DNA of 64,000 nucleotides from Gammaproteobacteria bacterium. Lineage in GTDB: Bacteria; Pseudomonadota; Gammaproteobacteria; Steroidobacterales; Steroidobacteraceae. Where the stretch lies: positions 114,429 to 178,428 of the forward strand of contig CANGOP010000004.1 of assembly GCA_947455595.1 (NCBI GenBank), read 5' to 3'. Positions within the stretch are counted from its first letter, which is position 1. Every line of letters starts with the position of its first letter. Below, in pieces: positions 49,717-58,047 of the stretch. The position numbers and the translations under genes were made by a program. The notes beneath the pieces were generated by a model. The model worked only from the letters and a program-made list of their open reading frames with translations. It did no database searches and was not told where the DNA came from.

Positions 49717-50939
49717 GTCGGCGGTACTTTGTTCCAGGTCGAATTGAACTTCTCGGCAAACATGTGGACTATGCGGGTGGCACTTCCCTGACCTGCGCGA
49801 CCCATCGAGGGCTCGCCCTCACGGCCGAACCCATCAGCGATCCGATCGTCCGACTCCGCTCGGCTACCCGCCCGCACTGCATTGATATCCCGCTACGCAG
49901 TCAGAGCCCCCCTGTCCCCGGTCATGGGAGCATCTACGCCCATGCGGTGATCAAACGATTGGTCCGTGATTTTCCGACCATCACTCGGGGCATCGACATC
50001 GATCTTCACTCTGACCTTCCGGAGTCTGCAGGCTTGAGTAGTTCGAGCGCGCTGACCATCGCCATTGCAACTGCCTTGGTGGACGAGAATAAGTTAGCGC
50101 TACGTGACGAATGGAAATCTCAAATTCCGGATTTGGTGGCCAAGGCCGAATATTTCGCAGCATTGGAAACCGGCGCGCCTTATCGCGTATTTCAGGGTGA
50201 TGATGGCGTCGGCGTCGCCGGGGGTGCGCAAGATCATGTCGCCATCTGCTGCGCTAAAGCGGGGCACGTCGGCCTCTATAGCTACCTTCCCGCTCGTGTA
50301 CGGGACTACATACCTTGGCCGGACAGCCATGTCCTCGTGGTTGCGAACAGCGGAGTGGTCGCCACCAAGACTGGCAATGCTCGCGAGGTCTACAATCGGA
50401 CAACCGGCGCCATCCGCGCGCTGCTGGCGCGGTGGAATGCAGTCTACCGACACGCTCATACCTCGCTGCAAGAAGCGTTGACGTCCTGCACAACCGCATC
50501 GGAGTGGTTTCACGCACAAGCCAAGGCCGGCCTTCCGGGTTACCCGGGCGCCTACCTGCAGGGACGATTCGAGCAATTTCTAGACGAAACCCGTTGGGTC
50601 GTGCCGCAGGCAGTGGATGCCCTACGCCGACAGGACTGGGACGGCTTTGGTCGATGGGTTGCCCGATCACACGCCTTGGCAGAAATCGGATTGTGTAACC
50701 AAGTGACCGAAACGAATTCGCTCGTGAAAATGGCCATCGACCACGGGGCAGTCGCAGCATCGGCGTTTGGCGCTGGATTCGGTGGCGCTGTCTGGAGCGC
50801 CGTAACGGCTCCTGCGGCGCCTGCATTCGTAGAACGCTGGCGGACGACCTATCTCGCGTCCTTTCCGCAGCATCAGCGTCAGGCGGAATTTTTCATCACG
50901 CGCCCCGCAGCTGGCGCGCACGCCGTCCTCACTGAATAA
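49713..50939 (+). CDS. Galactokinase-like GHMP kinase
   Basis: A 408-residue GHMP kinase of galactokinase type: a signature near the N-terminus (PGRIELLGKHVDYAGG), the ATP loop LPESAGLSSSSAL and the C-terminal FGAGFGGAVWS motif. Canonical galactokinases have Glu before the His of this first motif, where it contacts the sugar; here it is Lys (K16, followed by H17 and D19). The substrate is therefore probably not galactose. With the overlapping nucleotidyltransferase it would make a sugar 1-phosphate and then an NDP-sugar. Confidence 0.85.
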   Translation: MSRRYFVPGRIELLGKHVDYAGGTSLTCATHRGLALTAEPISDPIVRLRSATRPHCIDIPLRSQSPPVPGHGSIYAHAVIKRLVRDFPTITRGIDIDLHSDLPESAGLSSSSALTIAIATALVDENKLALRDEWKSQIPDLVAKAEYFAALETGAPYRVFQGDDGVGVAGGAQDHVAICCAKAGHVGLYSYLPARVRDYIPWPDSHVLVVANSGVVATKTGNAREVYNRTTGAIRALLARWNAVYRHAHTSLQEALTSCTTASEWFHAQAKAGLPGYPGAYLQGRFEQFLDETRWVVPQAVDALRRQDWDGFGRWVARSHALAEIGLCNQVTETNSLVKMAIDHGAVAASAFGAGFGGAVWSAVTAPAAPAFVERWRTTYLASFPQHQRQAEFFITRPAAGAHAVLTE

Positions 50940-51091
50940 AATCCATCAATCCAACGACGGTCAGACCGCCGCACACCGGCCGCCAACCGTCACCTTGCGT
51001 TACTATCACGCCTTGAAGTGCCCCCGTTGACGACGAGCGCGCGCTGAGAGACGCCGTACCCGTCCATACGAACCCTACTTTCGAGGTTGTG

Positions 51092-52414
51092 ATGCCTGAC
51101 ATGCGGTCGCAAAGTGCAGACGTGGTGGTCATCGGCGGAGGTACCGCAGGCTTCGGTGCAGCCATCGCCGCATCCCGCGCAGGCCTGCGCGTCAGCCTAC
51201 TGGAGGCCACTGCGAAAATCGGTGGTGTAATGGGATTCTGCCCTGGAATGCCCTGGGGTGGTGGTTACCCCGTCGGGCGCAGCATCGGTGGCATTTTCGA
51301 CGAACTGACCACCCGACTAATGACCCTGTCACCACCAGCAGCGGCCGTTCGCCCGTCGACCCTGGAAAATTTCGGTGCGGAAGTGATCTACGATCACGAA
51401 ACCGCCACCTATGCGATGTTCGAGATGCTGGAAGAGGCAGGTGTTGATGTGCACCTGAATACGATCGTCGGCGCACCCACCGTGGAAGGAAACCGGATTC
51501 GGTCGATTCAAGCCTTCGATCGGCGTGGACCGATTTCTTTTACAGCGGAGTTGGTGATCGACTGCTCGGGAGACGGCGAGTTGTCGGCCAAAGCCGGAGT
51601 ACCCTTTACGGTGGGCAATGGATCCGGCGACATGATGGGCGTCACGCTCTCGTTCACCATGATTGGCGCCGACTGTGCCAAGGTGTTTGCAGAGAGCGAT
51701 CCGTATTTTGAGCGATATGCGGCCGAAGGTGTCGCGACCGGGCGTCTCCATCCGGATCTTGCCAAGCTCTATCTGATGAGAAGCTTTCACCCGGACGCGG
51801 TGTTCTGCAACACCGTGCATATTCGCGGTGTAGACGGAACTGATCCCAACGCCGTGTCGCGGGCCACCCAAGAGGGTCGCCGTCGTTGCCGGCAATTAGC
51901 CCGCTTTCTCGTCGAAACCGTCCCAGGGTTCGAGCGCGCCCGCATGATTGACCTAGGCCCCACCGTCGGCGTCCGCGAGACTCGCCGATTGGAAGCCTTG
52001 CTACGCATCACCGGCACCGCGATCGCGCAAGCGACCCGCTTTGAGGACGGCATCGTGGCCTGTGACAACCCAGTTGACGATGTGATGCGAGGCGACGGGG
52101 CAATGACCCACGACGCCGCGGTCAACAAGGGTTCGTTTTATACGATTCCCTTGCGCTGCTTGATTCCCAAGACCATTGAAAACTTACTGTTCGCCGGACG
52201 ATTGATTTGCGCCGACCCCGTCGCATTTGCGTCCGTTCGAGGGATGCCTCAGTGCATGGCGATGGGTCAGGCCGTGGGCACGACGGCGGCCCTCGCGTAC
52301 CGGCACGGCTGCGCCGTTCAAGCCGTGAACGCCCGCGACGTCGTTGCCGCGCTGGTTGAGCAAGGCGTCAATCGAATTGGCGAGGACCATCCGATAGAGT
52401 TCAATCGCGCGTAA
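51092..52414 (+). CDS. FAD-dependent oxidoreductase (PF12831-type)
   Basis: A 440-residue flavoprotein with the N-terminal Rossmann motif VVVIGGGTAGFGAAIAASRAGL, the second FAD-contacting LVIDCSGDGELSAKAG segment, and a C-terminal LLFAGRLICADPVAFASVRGMPQCMAMGQAVGTTAA segment. It belongs to the FAD_oxidored group, whose substrates are largely unknown. GAGG five bases before ATG 51092 supports this start. It follows the sugar cassette on the same strand by 152 bases and might oxidise a sugar derivative, but it may be separately transcribed. Confidence 0.82.
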   Translation: MPDMRSQSADVVVIGGGTAGFGAAIAASRAGLRVSLLEATAKIGGVMGFCPGMPWGGGYPVGRSIGGIFDELTTRLMTLSPPAAAVRPSTLENFGAEVIYDHETATYAMFEMLEEAGVDVHLNTIVGAPTVEGNRIRSIQAFDRRGPISFTAELVIDCSGDGELSAKAGVPFTVGNGSGDMMGVTLSFTMIGADCAKVFAESDPYFERYAAEGVATGRLHPDLAKLYLMRSFHPDAVFCNTVHIRGVDGTDPNAVSRATQEGRRRCRQLARFLVETVPGFERARMIDLGPTVGVRETRRLEALLRITGTAIAQATRFEDGIVACDNPVDDVMRGDGAMTHDAAVNKGSFYTIPLRCLIPKTIENLLFAGRLICADPVAFASVRGMPQCMAMGQAVGTTAALAYRHGCAVQAVNARDVVAALVEQGVNRIGEDHPIEFNRA

Positions 52415-52434
52415 CCGGCCCTTCAAGACGACGA

Positions 52435-53148
52435 TTACGGGAGAAGGTCATCAAATTGAAGGTCCGGCTCCTCGCCAATGAGACCGGAGAACGGCTTAAT
52501 TTTCGAGTCGAATAACAGCCTCGCCTCTGGGAGCGTCTCTGCTGCCGCGAAGGCCCCATTTAATTCGTAGACATCCGCGTCGTAGCCCGCTTCACGCAGC
52601 GCAACGCTAAACGCTTCGACGTGCGATAAACCGAGCTGATAGACCTCTGGCGCAAACTCAGGATCAATATCCTGATTCTCCGGATCTTGATAGGACTGTT
52701 CGCACCCAACGGCATCCGTCGCATGATAGTTACGGCATGACTGTGGCCGAACGGGATAGATCGAGCATTGCCGGTCCACAAGGAACGGGCACTTCACGTT
52801 CTGTGTTGCCCGCGCTTCCTCCGACATCGATGCGAATAACTGACTATTCGCTCTGACCTCCGCGTAAACCCGTGCTTTCGCAGCATCGGTGAACTGCCTG
52901 TCGACGAAGTGCCGGATCGTGAACACTTCGGCGGCGCGTACATCAATCGTAAAATGACAACACCAGTCGCATCCCGGGCGGCACGCCAGCAAGTCAGCGT
53001 CCTTGGCCGCCCGAATGGCCTGATCCTGGCGCGTCAGCGCACGTGCAAGCGCCGAAATCGGGCCATCGCGACCAATGTCCGCCCGCGCATCCTGCAGCTC
53101 TCGCTTGAGCGTCTGTCGGATGAGCGCGATATCCAGTGTAAATTCCAT
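52435..53148 (-). CDS. YkgJ-family cysteine cluster protein
   Basis: The 237-residue protein has the YkgJ-type zinc/iron-binding cysteine cluster: CRPGCDWCC near residue 56, then CPFLVDRQCSIYPVRPQSCRNY and a later Cys. The function of the family is unknown, though such clusters can bind metals. The ATG at 53148 follows TAAGAT by six bases. It is divergent from the radical SAM gene; the two starts are only 53 bases apart and share a promoter region. Confidence 0.88.
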   Translation of the reverse strand: MEFTLDIALIRQTLKRELQDARADIGRDGPISALARALTRQDQAIRAAKDADLLACRPGCDWCCHFTIDVRAAEVFTIRHFVDRQFTDAAKARVYAEVRANSQLFASMSEEARATQNVKCPFLVDRQCSIYPVRPQSCRNYHATDAVGCEQSYQDPENQDIDPEFAPEVYQLGLSHVEAFSVALREAGYDADVYELNGAFAAAETLPEARLLFDSKIKPFSGLIGEEPDLQFDDLLP

Positions 53149-53154
53149 AAAGGG

Positions 53155-53160
53155 ATCTTA
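53155..53160 (-). promoter_or_regulatory. -10 hexamer of a predicted leaderless YkgJ-gene promoter
   Basis: TAAGAT (minus strand) ends six bases before the ATG at 53148, with CCCTTT between. Confidence 0.5.
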
Positions 53161-53189
53161 AGCGGAAACCGACAGAGAACCCAGCGGGG

Positions 53190-53195
53190 TATACT
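53190..53195 (+). promoter_or_regulatory. -10 hexamer of a predicted leaderless radical SAM promoter
   Basis: TATACT ends six bases before the ATG at 53202 (TTCGCC between). It is 29 bases from the divergent YkgJ hexamer, so the two promoters are closely packed. Confidence 0.55.
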
Positions 53196-53201
53196 TTCGC
53201 C

Positions 53202-55142
53202 ATGGCCGCGCCTCGCATTCTGTCCGTCATTCCCCCGATGACCCAACTCAATACGCCGTACCCGTCGACGGCGTACCTGACTGGCTTTTTACACTCACGG
53301 GGGTTCGATGCGGCACAGGCCGATTTGTCGCTCGCGTTAGCCCTACGCTTGTTGTCGTCCAGTGGACTTGAAGCCGTTCACCGCCGAATTCACACGTTGC
53401 CGGAGAGCGGGTCAACGCCGAGCACCCGATTCTTCCTTGAGCATATCGCCACCTACTTAAAGACCATCGACCCCGTCATCCGCTTCCTACAGGGGCGGGA
53501 TCCGACCTACGCACACCGAATTGCCGCTCGTCGAGAACTTCCGGAAGGTCCCCGTTTTGCGGCCTTGGAACAGTACATCAGCGGACAGTCGTCAGACGCT
53601 GACCCGTTAGACTGGGCATTCGGAGCCATGGGCCTGCAGGATCAAGCCAAACATTTGGCGACGCTCTACCTCAATGACCTGGCCGATGTTGTCCGGGATG
53701 GAATTGATCCGCGATTTGAGTTCGTCCGGTACGCAGAATCCCTGGCCGCCAGCCAGCCGACGTTTGATCCGCTCCATTCAGCGCTCCGTGCTCCCGCAAG
53801 TCTCGTAGATGAGATGCTGCATACGCTCACGGAAGAGGTGCTCAAAAAACATCAGCCGACCGTGATCTTGATTTCCGCGCCGTTCCCCGGAAATGTCTAT
53901 GCGGCCTTTCGTATCGCACAGTCCGTAAAGCGACTGGATCCAACCATCACAACCGTCTTGGGCGGTGGCTACTGTAATACTGAGTTGCGATCGCTTCGTG
54001 AACCTCGGGTGTTCGAATATTTCGACTTCATCACGCTGGACTCCGGCGAAAAGCCCCTGCTCGCACTACTGGATCACCTTGAGCAGCACCGCCCGGTGGA
54101 GCAATTGGTTCGCACGTATACCCGGACTCATGGATTTATTCATCATCCGGAAGTCGACATACCCTTGTCGGAATGCGGGACGCCGACCTATGCCGGCCTA
54201 CCCTTAGACGACTATCTGTCGCTGCTGGACATGCTGAATCCCATGCACCGTCTGTGGTCTGATGGGCGCTGGAATAAGCTGACGATCGCGCACGGCTGCT
54301 ACTGGAAGAAGTGCAGTTTCTGTGACGTTAATCTCGACTATATCTCCCGATATGATCGAGCCGAAACCGATGTTCTCATTCACCGCATCCAGTCACTCAT
54401 TGAGGAAACCGGTCAGACGGGCTTTCATTTCGTCGATGAAGCCGCTCCACCGAAAGCGTTGAAAGCTCTGTCTTCAAGTTTGATTGAAAGAAATATCAAC
54501 ATTTCGTGGTGGGGAAATATCCGGTTCGAGAAGTCGTTTGATACTGAATTGTGCGAACTCATGGCACAGAGTGGCTGCATTGCGGTCACCGGTGGACTGG
54601 AAGTTGCCTCTGATCGACTACTTAAACTCATGAAGAAAGGTGTTTCGGTCGAACAGGTTGCGCGTGTAACCCGCGCATTTTCAGACGCCGGGATTCTGGT
54701 GCACGCCTATCTGATGTATGGCTTCCCGACTCAGACAGTGCAGGAAACGATCGATTCGCTTGAATATGTACGGCAGCTATTCCTAGCCGGTTGTATCCAA
54801 TCAGGATTTTTCCATCGATTCACCTGCACGGTTCATTCGCCAGTGGGCAAAGCGCCCGCTGAATACGGCGTGACCCTGGAGCGTCCTGCCCACGCGCCGT
54901 TCGCCAACAACGATATCAACTTTATTGACCCCACCGGCGTGGACCATGACTTGTTGGGAGCGGGTCTCAAAAAAGCGCTCTTCAATTACATGCACGGCAT
55001 AGGGCTTGATTTGGATGTCCGCGACTGGTTCGAGGAACCCCGAACGAGGGCTACCGCCAGAAAACCGACGGGCAAGAATGAACTTCGTCGATTGCCCCGA
55101 ACGAGTGTCGCGCCAGACTTCATAGAACGCGCACTCGACTGA
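53202..55142 (+). CDS. B12-binding-type radical SAM protein with CX4CX2C motif
   Basis: The 646-residue protein has an N-terminal region with a B12-binding-like fold (VILISAPFPGNVYAAFRIAQSVKRLDPTITTVLGGG) but no DxHxxG cobalamin His that I can see. The radical SAM core starts at about residue 355, with cysteines C366, C371 and C374, i.e. CX4CX2C instead of the usual CX3CX2C (GCYWKKCSFCD), and continues with FVDEAAPPKAL and GGLEVASDRLLKLMKKG. The reaction is unknown. It is divergent from the YkgJ gene; UPF0114 and DUF3228 genes follow on the same strand. Confidence 0.85.
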   Translation: MAAPRILSVIPPMTQLNTPYPSTAYLTGFLHSRGFDAAQADLSLALALRLLSSSGLEAVHRRIHTLPESGSTPSTRFFLEHIATYLKTIDPVIRFLQGRDPTYAHRIAARRELPEGPRFAALEQYISGQSSDADPLDWAFGAMGLQDQAKHLATLYLNDLADVVRDGIDPRFEFVRYAESLAASQPTFDPLHSALRAPASLVDEMLHTLTEEVLKKHQPTVILISAPFPGNVYAAFRIAQSVKRLDPTITTVLGGGYCNTELRSLREPRVFEYFDFITLDSGEKPLLALLDHLEQHRPVEQLVRTYTRTHGFIHHPEVDIPLSECGTPTYAGLPLDDYLSLLDMLNPMHRLWSDGRWNKLTIAHGCYWKKCSFCDVNLDYISRYDRAETDVLIHRIQSLIEETGQTGFHFVDEAAPPKALKALSSSLIERNINISWWGNIRFEKSFDTELCELMAQSGCIAVTGGLEVASDRLLKLMKKGVSVEQVARVTRAFSDAGILVHAYLMYGFPTQTVQETIDSLEYVRQLFLAGCIQSGFFHRFTCTVHSPVGKAPAEYGVTLERPAHAPFANNDINFIDPTGVDHDLLGAGLKKALFNYMHGIGLDLDVRDWFEEPRTRATARKPTGKNELRRLPRTSVAPDFIERALD

Positions 55143-55219
55143 ATACCCCCTGACGAACAAACCGAACCCATGCCAAGATAGGGCCTCCGCGGAGAGTCGC
55201 CCCTAAAGGACGGTGAAGG

Positions 55220-55729
55220 ATGTTTGAGCGTTACTTCGAAAAGTTGCTCTTTGCGGCTCGCTGGCTCCTCGCGCCGGTCTACCTCGGGCTTTCTCTGGCC
55301 CTCATCGCGTTGGCCCTTAAATTCTTTCAGGAAACCATTCACCTGCTGAGCAACATCCAGAGCATTGCGGAGTCTGATCTCGTGCTTGCCGTGTTAGCCA
55401 TGATCGACCTATCACTGGTCGGCAGTCTGATCGTGATGGTCATGTTTTCGGGCTATGAAAACTTCATCTCCCGCATTGAGGCAGAAGGCACGGATGCACT
55501 GGGCTGGCTTGGGAAACTGGATGCCGGCACGCTTAAACTGAAGGTTGCGACCAGCATCGTCGCGATTTCCAGTATTCATCTGCTTCGAATTTTCATGGAG
55601 GCGCCGCAAGTTCCGAATGACAAAATCTTCTGGTACGTCGCGCTGCATCTCACCTTCGTCGTTTCGGCGGTTCTCATGGGCGTACTCGACCGATTGGCAT
55701 TTTCAGCTCATCGAGACGCTCAACACTGA
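55220..55729 (+). CDS. UPF0114 (YqhA-like) membrane protein
   Basis: This 169-residue inner-membrane protein has about four helices and matches the UPF0114/YqhA/TIGR00645 family ([23 protein letters not shown] and the [15 protein letters not shown] segment). Its function is not known. A GGTGAAGG site precedes the ATG. It follows the radical SAM gene by 77 bases on the same strand. Confidence 0.88.
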   Translation: MFERYFEKLLFAARWLLAPVYLGLSLALIALALKFFQETIHLLSNIQSIAESDLVLAVLAMIDLSLVGSLIVMVMFSGYENFISRIEAEGTDALGWLGKLDAGTLKLKVATSIVAISSIHLLRIFMEAPQVPNDKIFWYVALHLTFVVSAVLMGVLDRLAFSAHRDAQH

Positions 55730-55774
55730 AACCCAGCGATCCAGTCAAGCGCACGTCTCAGGAACAGTGCTCCC

Positions 55775-56329
55775 ATGAAAATCATTCTGACGGAATTCGC
55801 TCGCCCCAGACTGTTTCCTCGCCTGCCGCGCCGGAACACCATCCAGGACATTTCAGCTGATAAATTCGAGCGTTATTTGAATGAGCACGATCCCTTGCTC
55901 GACCTGCCGGGGTACGCGCCGTTTTGCCGGCTTCATGTTCATCGCAATTGGACGTCGACGCGGTGCCTGACCGTCCCCATCACCGATGACAATCGGTCGT
56001 GCTTGCGGTCCAGCTATGAAGCGCGTAATCGCTCCGAACTCCCGGTATTGGTGAGATGGCTTGAGGGGGTTGAGGCGCCAGTTGCAGGGTATCTGATTCC
56101 CATCCTCTACAGCCGCGAACAACTCGCGCTGGAAGGATCACCGATAGAGGGCGATTGGGGCGTTGTCGGCTGCCTTTACACGGATTCTCCGTCCGAAATA
56201 CCCATGGCACCCATCACCATGATGCGCAATGCGTTGGGCATCTCGGAGGGCGGTTCAGGCATTCCACTTGATCCCGTCGCCTACCGGCGCAGTGTGGACT
56301 ACTGGGACACGCACGCGAATTGGCGCTGA
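55775..56329 (+). CDS. DUF3228 family protein
   Basis: A 184-residue cytoplasmic protein matching DUF3228 (EFARPRLFPRLPRRN start, VRWLEGVEAPVAGYLIPILYSREQ and GDWGVVGCLYTD core, and a C-terminal PMAPITMMRNALG). The function is unknown. It lies 45 bases after the UPF0114 gene on the same strand. There is no clear ribosome site. Confidence 0.82.
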   Translation: MKIILTEFARPRLFPRLPRRNTIQDISADKFERYLNEHDPLLDLPGYAPFCRLHVHRNWTSTRCLTVPITDDNRSCLRSSYEARNRSELPVLVRWLEGVEAPVAGYLIPILYSREQLALEGSPIEGDWGVVGCLYTDSPSEIPMAPITMMRNALGISEGGSGIPLDPVAYRRSVDYWDTHANWR

Positions 56330-56513
56330 CCGTTTTTCGCTTCAACCGGGTAAAACTGTATCCACCTGATGATGATATCGAGGAAATTCTTCGCAATCTC
56401 GTCGTCGTGGGCGCATATGAAAGTCATTTGCTTTCCCCGATTGGGGAAGATGCATCCAGGACGCCGACAACTTCGGGGTCTCCATCAATACCTCGCATCG
56501 ATAGAGACAGGCC

Positions 56514-57020
56514 ATGACATCAGATAGTTCTAGATCTACATCGGCGTTGCCGGAAAAAGCCTCCGCTGTACGCCAGTCCGACCGTGAATTCGTGGTCACA
56601 CGAATCATTCAGGCATCACCATGCGCCGTGTTTGCAGCTTGGACCGACGCGGCCATGTTTCAGCAGTGGTGGGTTCCGAAATCATATGGACTGACCCTGC
56701 TGGCGTGCGAACTCGACGTCTGCGTGGGAGGCACCTACCGCCTAACGTTTCGTCTTCCCGACACGGATGAGCCGATGCCGTTTCATGGCCGATACCTGGA
56801 GGTCACACCCTCCGCTCGCCTCGTGTGGACGAATGACGAAGCGGAGGGTGCCGGACAGGTCACCTCGGTGACGTTTGAGGCCGAAGGAAATAAGACGCGG
56901 GTCGTGCTGCGCGACGTTTATCCCACCATGGAATCGCTTGACGAGGCGATCGCCAACGGCAGCGCCTGTGATATGGAGGAAACCTTCACCCAGCTTGAAG
57001 CTCTGCTGACATCCTCGTAG
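56514..57020 (+). CDS. SRPBCC (AHSA1-type) domain protein
   Basis: A 168-residue protein with the START/Bet v1-like SRPBCC fold: ITRIIQASPCAVFAAWTDAAMFQQWW at the start of the domain, GGTYRLTFRLPD and GRYLEVTPSARLVWTNDE. Such proteins bind hydrophobic ligands or act as co-regulators, often with small ArsR genes, but none is here. The preceding 184 bases hold no clear gene. It is convergent with tetR. Confidence 0.85.
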   Translation: MTSDSSRSTSALPEKASAVRQSDREFVVTRIIQASPCAVFAAWTDAAMFQQWWVPKSYGLTLLACELDVCVGGTYRLTFRLPDTDEPMPFHGRYLEVTPSARLVWTNDEAEGAGQVTSVTFEAEGNKTRVVLRDVYPTMESLDEAIANGSACDMEETFTQLEALLTSS

Positions 57021-57134
57021 GCCCGGGAAACTCGCGTTCAGCCAATTTATTTTTGCGCCTCGGCCAGAAAGTCACGCTGTTGAAAGTGTTCTGCAGCTGA
57101 GTCTTCAAGGCACCCATTCAGACAATGGCGCCCT

Positions 57135-57878
57135 CTATTTCTGGCTCGAGCTCAATCCCAAGATTTCGCCCAGAAGACCCGCGGGCTCCAAGTTCATTTC
57201 TGGAATGGGAAAACTGATGGCCTGAGATGCGGCCTCTCGATTCATTCCGAGTGATAGAAGAATGCGATGCACGATCTGGTCAGCATAGTCCGGCGCAGAC
57301 GGCGCGAGTAGCATCGTATGCAGCCCACCGAGCATGGGCCCAACGATCAAATTTGCGGCGACTGATGCCGACATCTCATCGAAAGAGCCCTGCTCAATCG
57401 CCAGACCGATATCGCGATCCAGATTCTCCAAGAACACGCCCGCTGACCGGTTCATTGGCCATCCTGACTGCAGTATCAACTTACCGACGACGGGCACGCG
57501 AGAACCGACATGCAGAAGCAATCTCGTACCGGTGGCGATCCGGACCGCCGCATTCGGAATTCGCAATATAAGCTCATCGGCGAGCGGCGACAGTTCCGCT
57601 TCGAGTCTGGCACTGAGCCTTGCGAAAACTTCGCTCAGAGAGTCGAAGTACTTATAGAACGTGCCGCGAGAGACACCAACGTGGTCGATGAGGTCGTTTA
57701 CTGAAATCTCACTGAACTGCTTACTGCATAGCATCAGCAATGCAGCGGTAAGCAAGCGCCCTTCCGTCTCTGCTCGACGCTGAGCAGCAACTCGTGGTCG
57801 ATGATCAGCCGTCTTTTTTGTAGATCTTTTATTCAAAGCAAACCAAGAGCCTTGCCACGACGACAGAAGCACGAGCAT
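57135..57878 (-). CDS. TetR/AcrR-family transcriptional regulator
   Basis: The protein has an N-terminal helix-turn-helix (FSEISVNDLIDHVGVSRGTFYKYFDS, about residues 55-80) and a ligand-binding C-terminal region of about 150 residues. The ATG at 57878 gives 247 residues, with a 25-residue N-terminal extension before the basic KRSTKK segment, so an internal start is possible. It is divergent from the YHYH gene, with two palindromes between them, and so probably represses that gene and perhaps itself. Confidence 0.88.
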   Translation of the reverse strand: MLVLLSSWQGSWFALNKRSTKKTADHRPRVAAQRRAETEGRLLTAALLMLCSKQFSEISVNDLIDHVGVSRGTFYKYFDSLSEVFARLSARLEAELSPLADELILRIPNAAVRIATGTRLLLHVGSRVPVVGKLILQSGWPMNRSAGVFLENLDRDIGLAIEQGSFDEMSASVAANLIVGPMLGGLHTMLLAPSAPDYADQIVHRILLSLGMNREAASQAISFPIPEMNLEPAGLLGEILGLSSSQK

Positions 57879-57986
57879 CTGTTCCGTTAGGTTACGTTCT
57901 TATTTTGAACATGTTTTTTACATAAAGCAGCCAAATATTAAATTTTAGGGAGTGCTGGTCGGTTGTCCATTTTGTGATGTACATTC

Positions 57987-58015
57987 GTTCATCATGAACT
58001 ATGGTTCATTATGAT
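57987..58015. promoter_or_regulatory. Paired palindromes, probable TetR operators, overlapping a -10
   Basis: GTTCATCATGAAC at 57987-57999 is palindromic apart from its central base. A second, less perfect copy, GTTCATTATGAT, lies at 58004-58015, with centres 17 bases apart. TATGAT at 58010-58015 is a good -10 for the YHYH gene, so binding would block it. This stretch is clearly richer in A/T than the surroundings. Confidence 0.6.
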
Positions 58016-58047
58016 AAATGCGCATCATTAACGAACAGGCATCCCCC

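Noticed and set aside
56320..56517. A 65-codon frame between the DUF3228 and SRPBCC genes
   Set aside because: It starts at a TTG inside the DUF3228 gene, has no ribosome site and matches no family; the tail is low-complexity.
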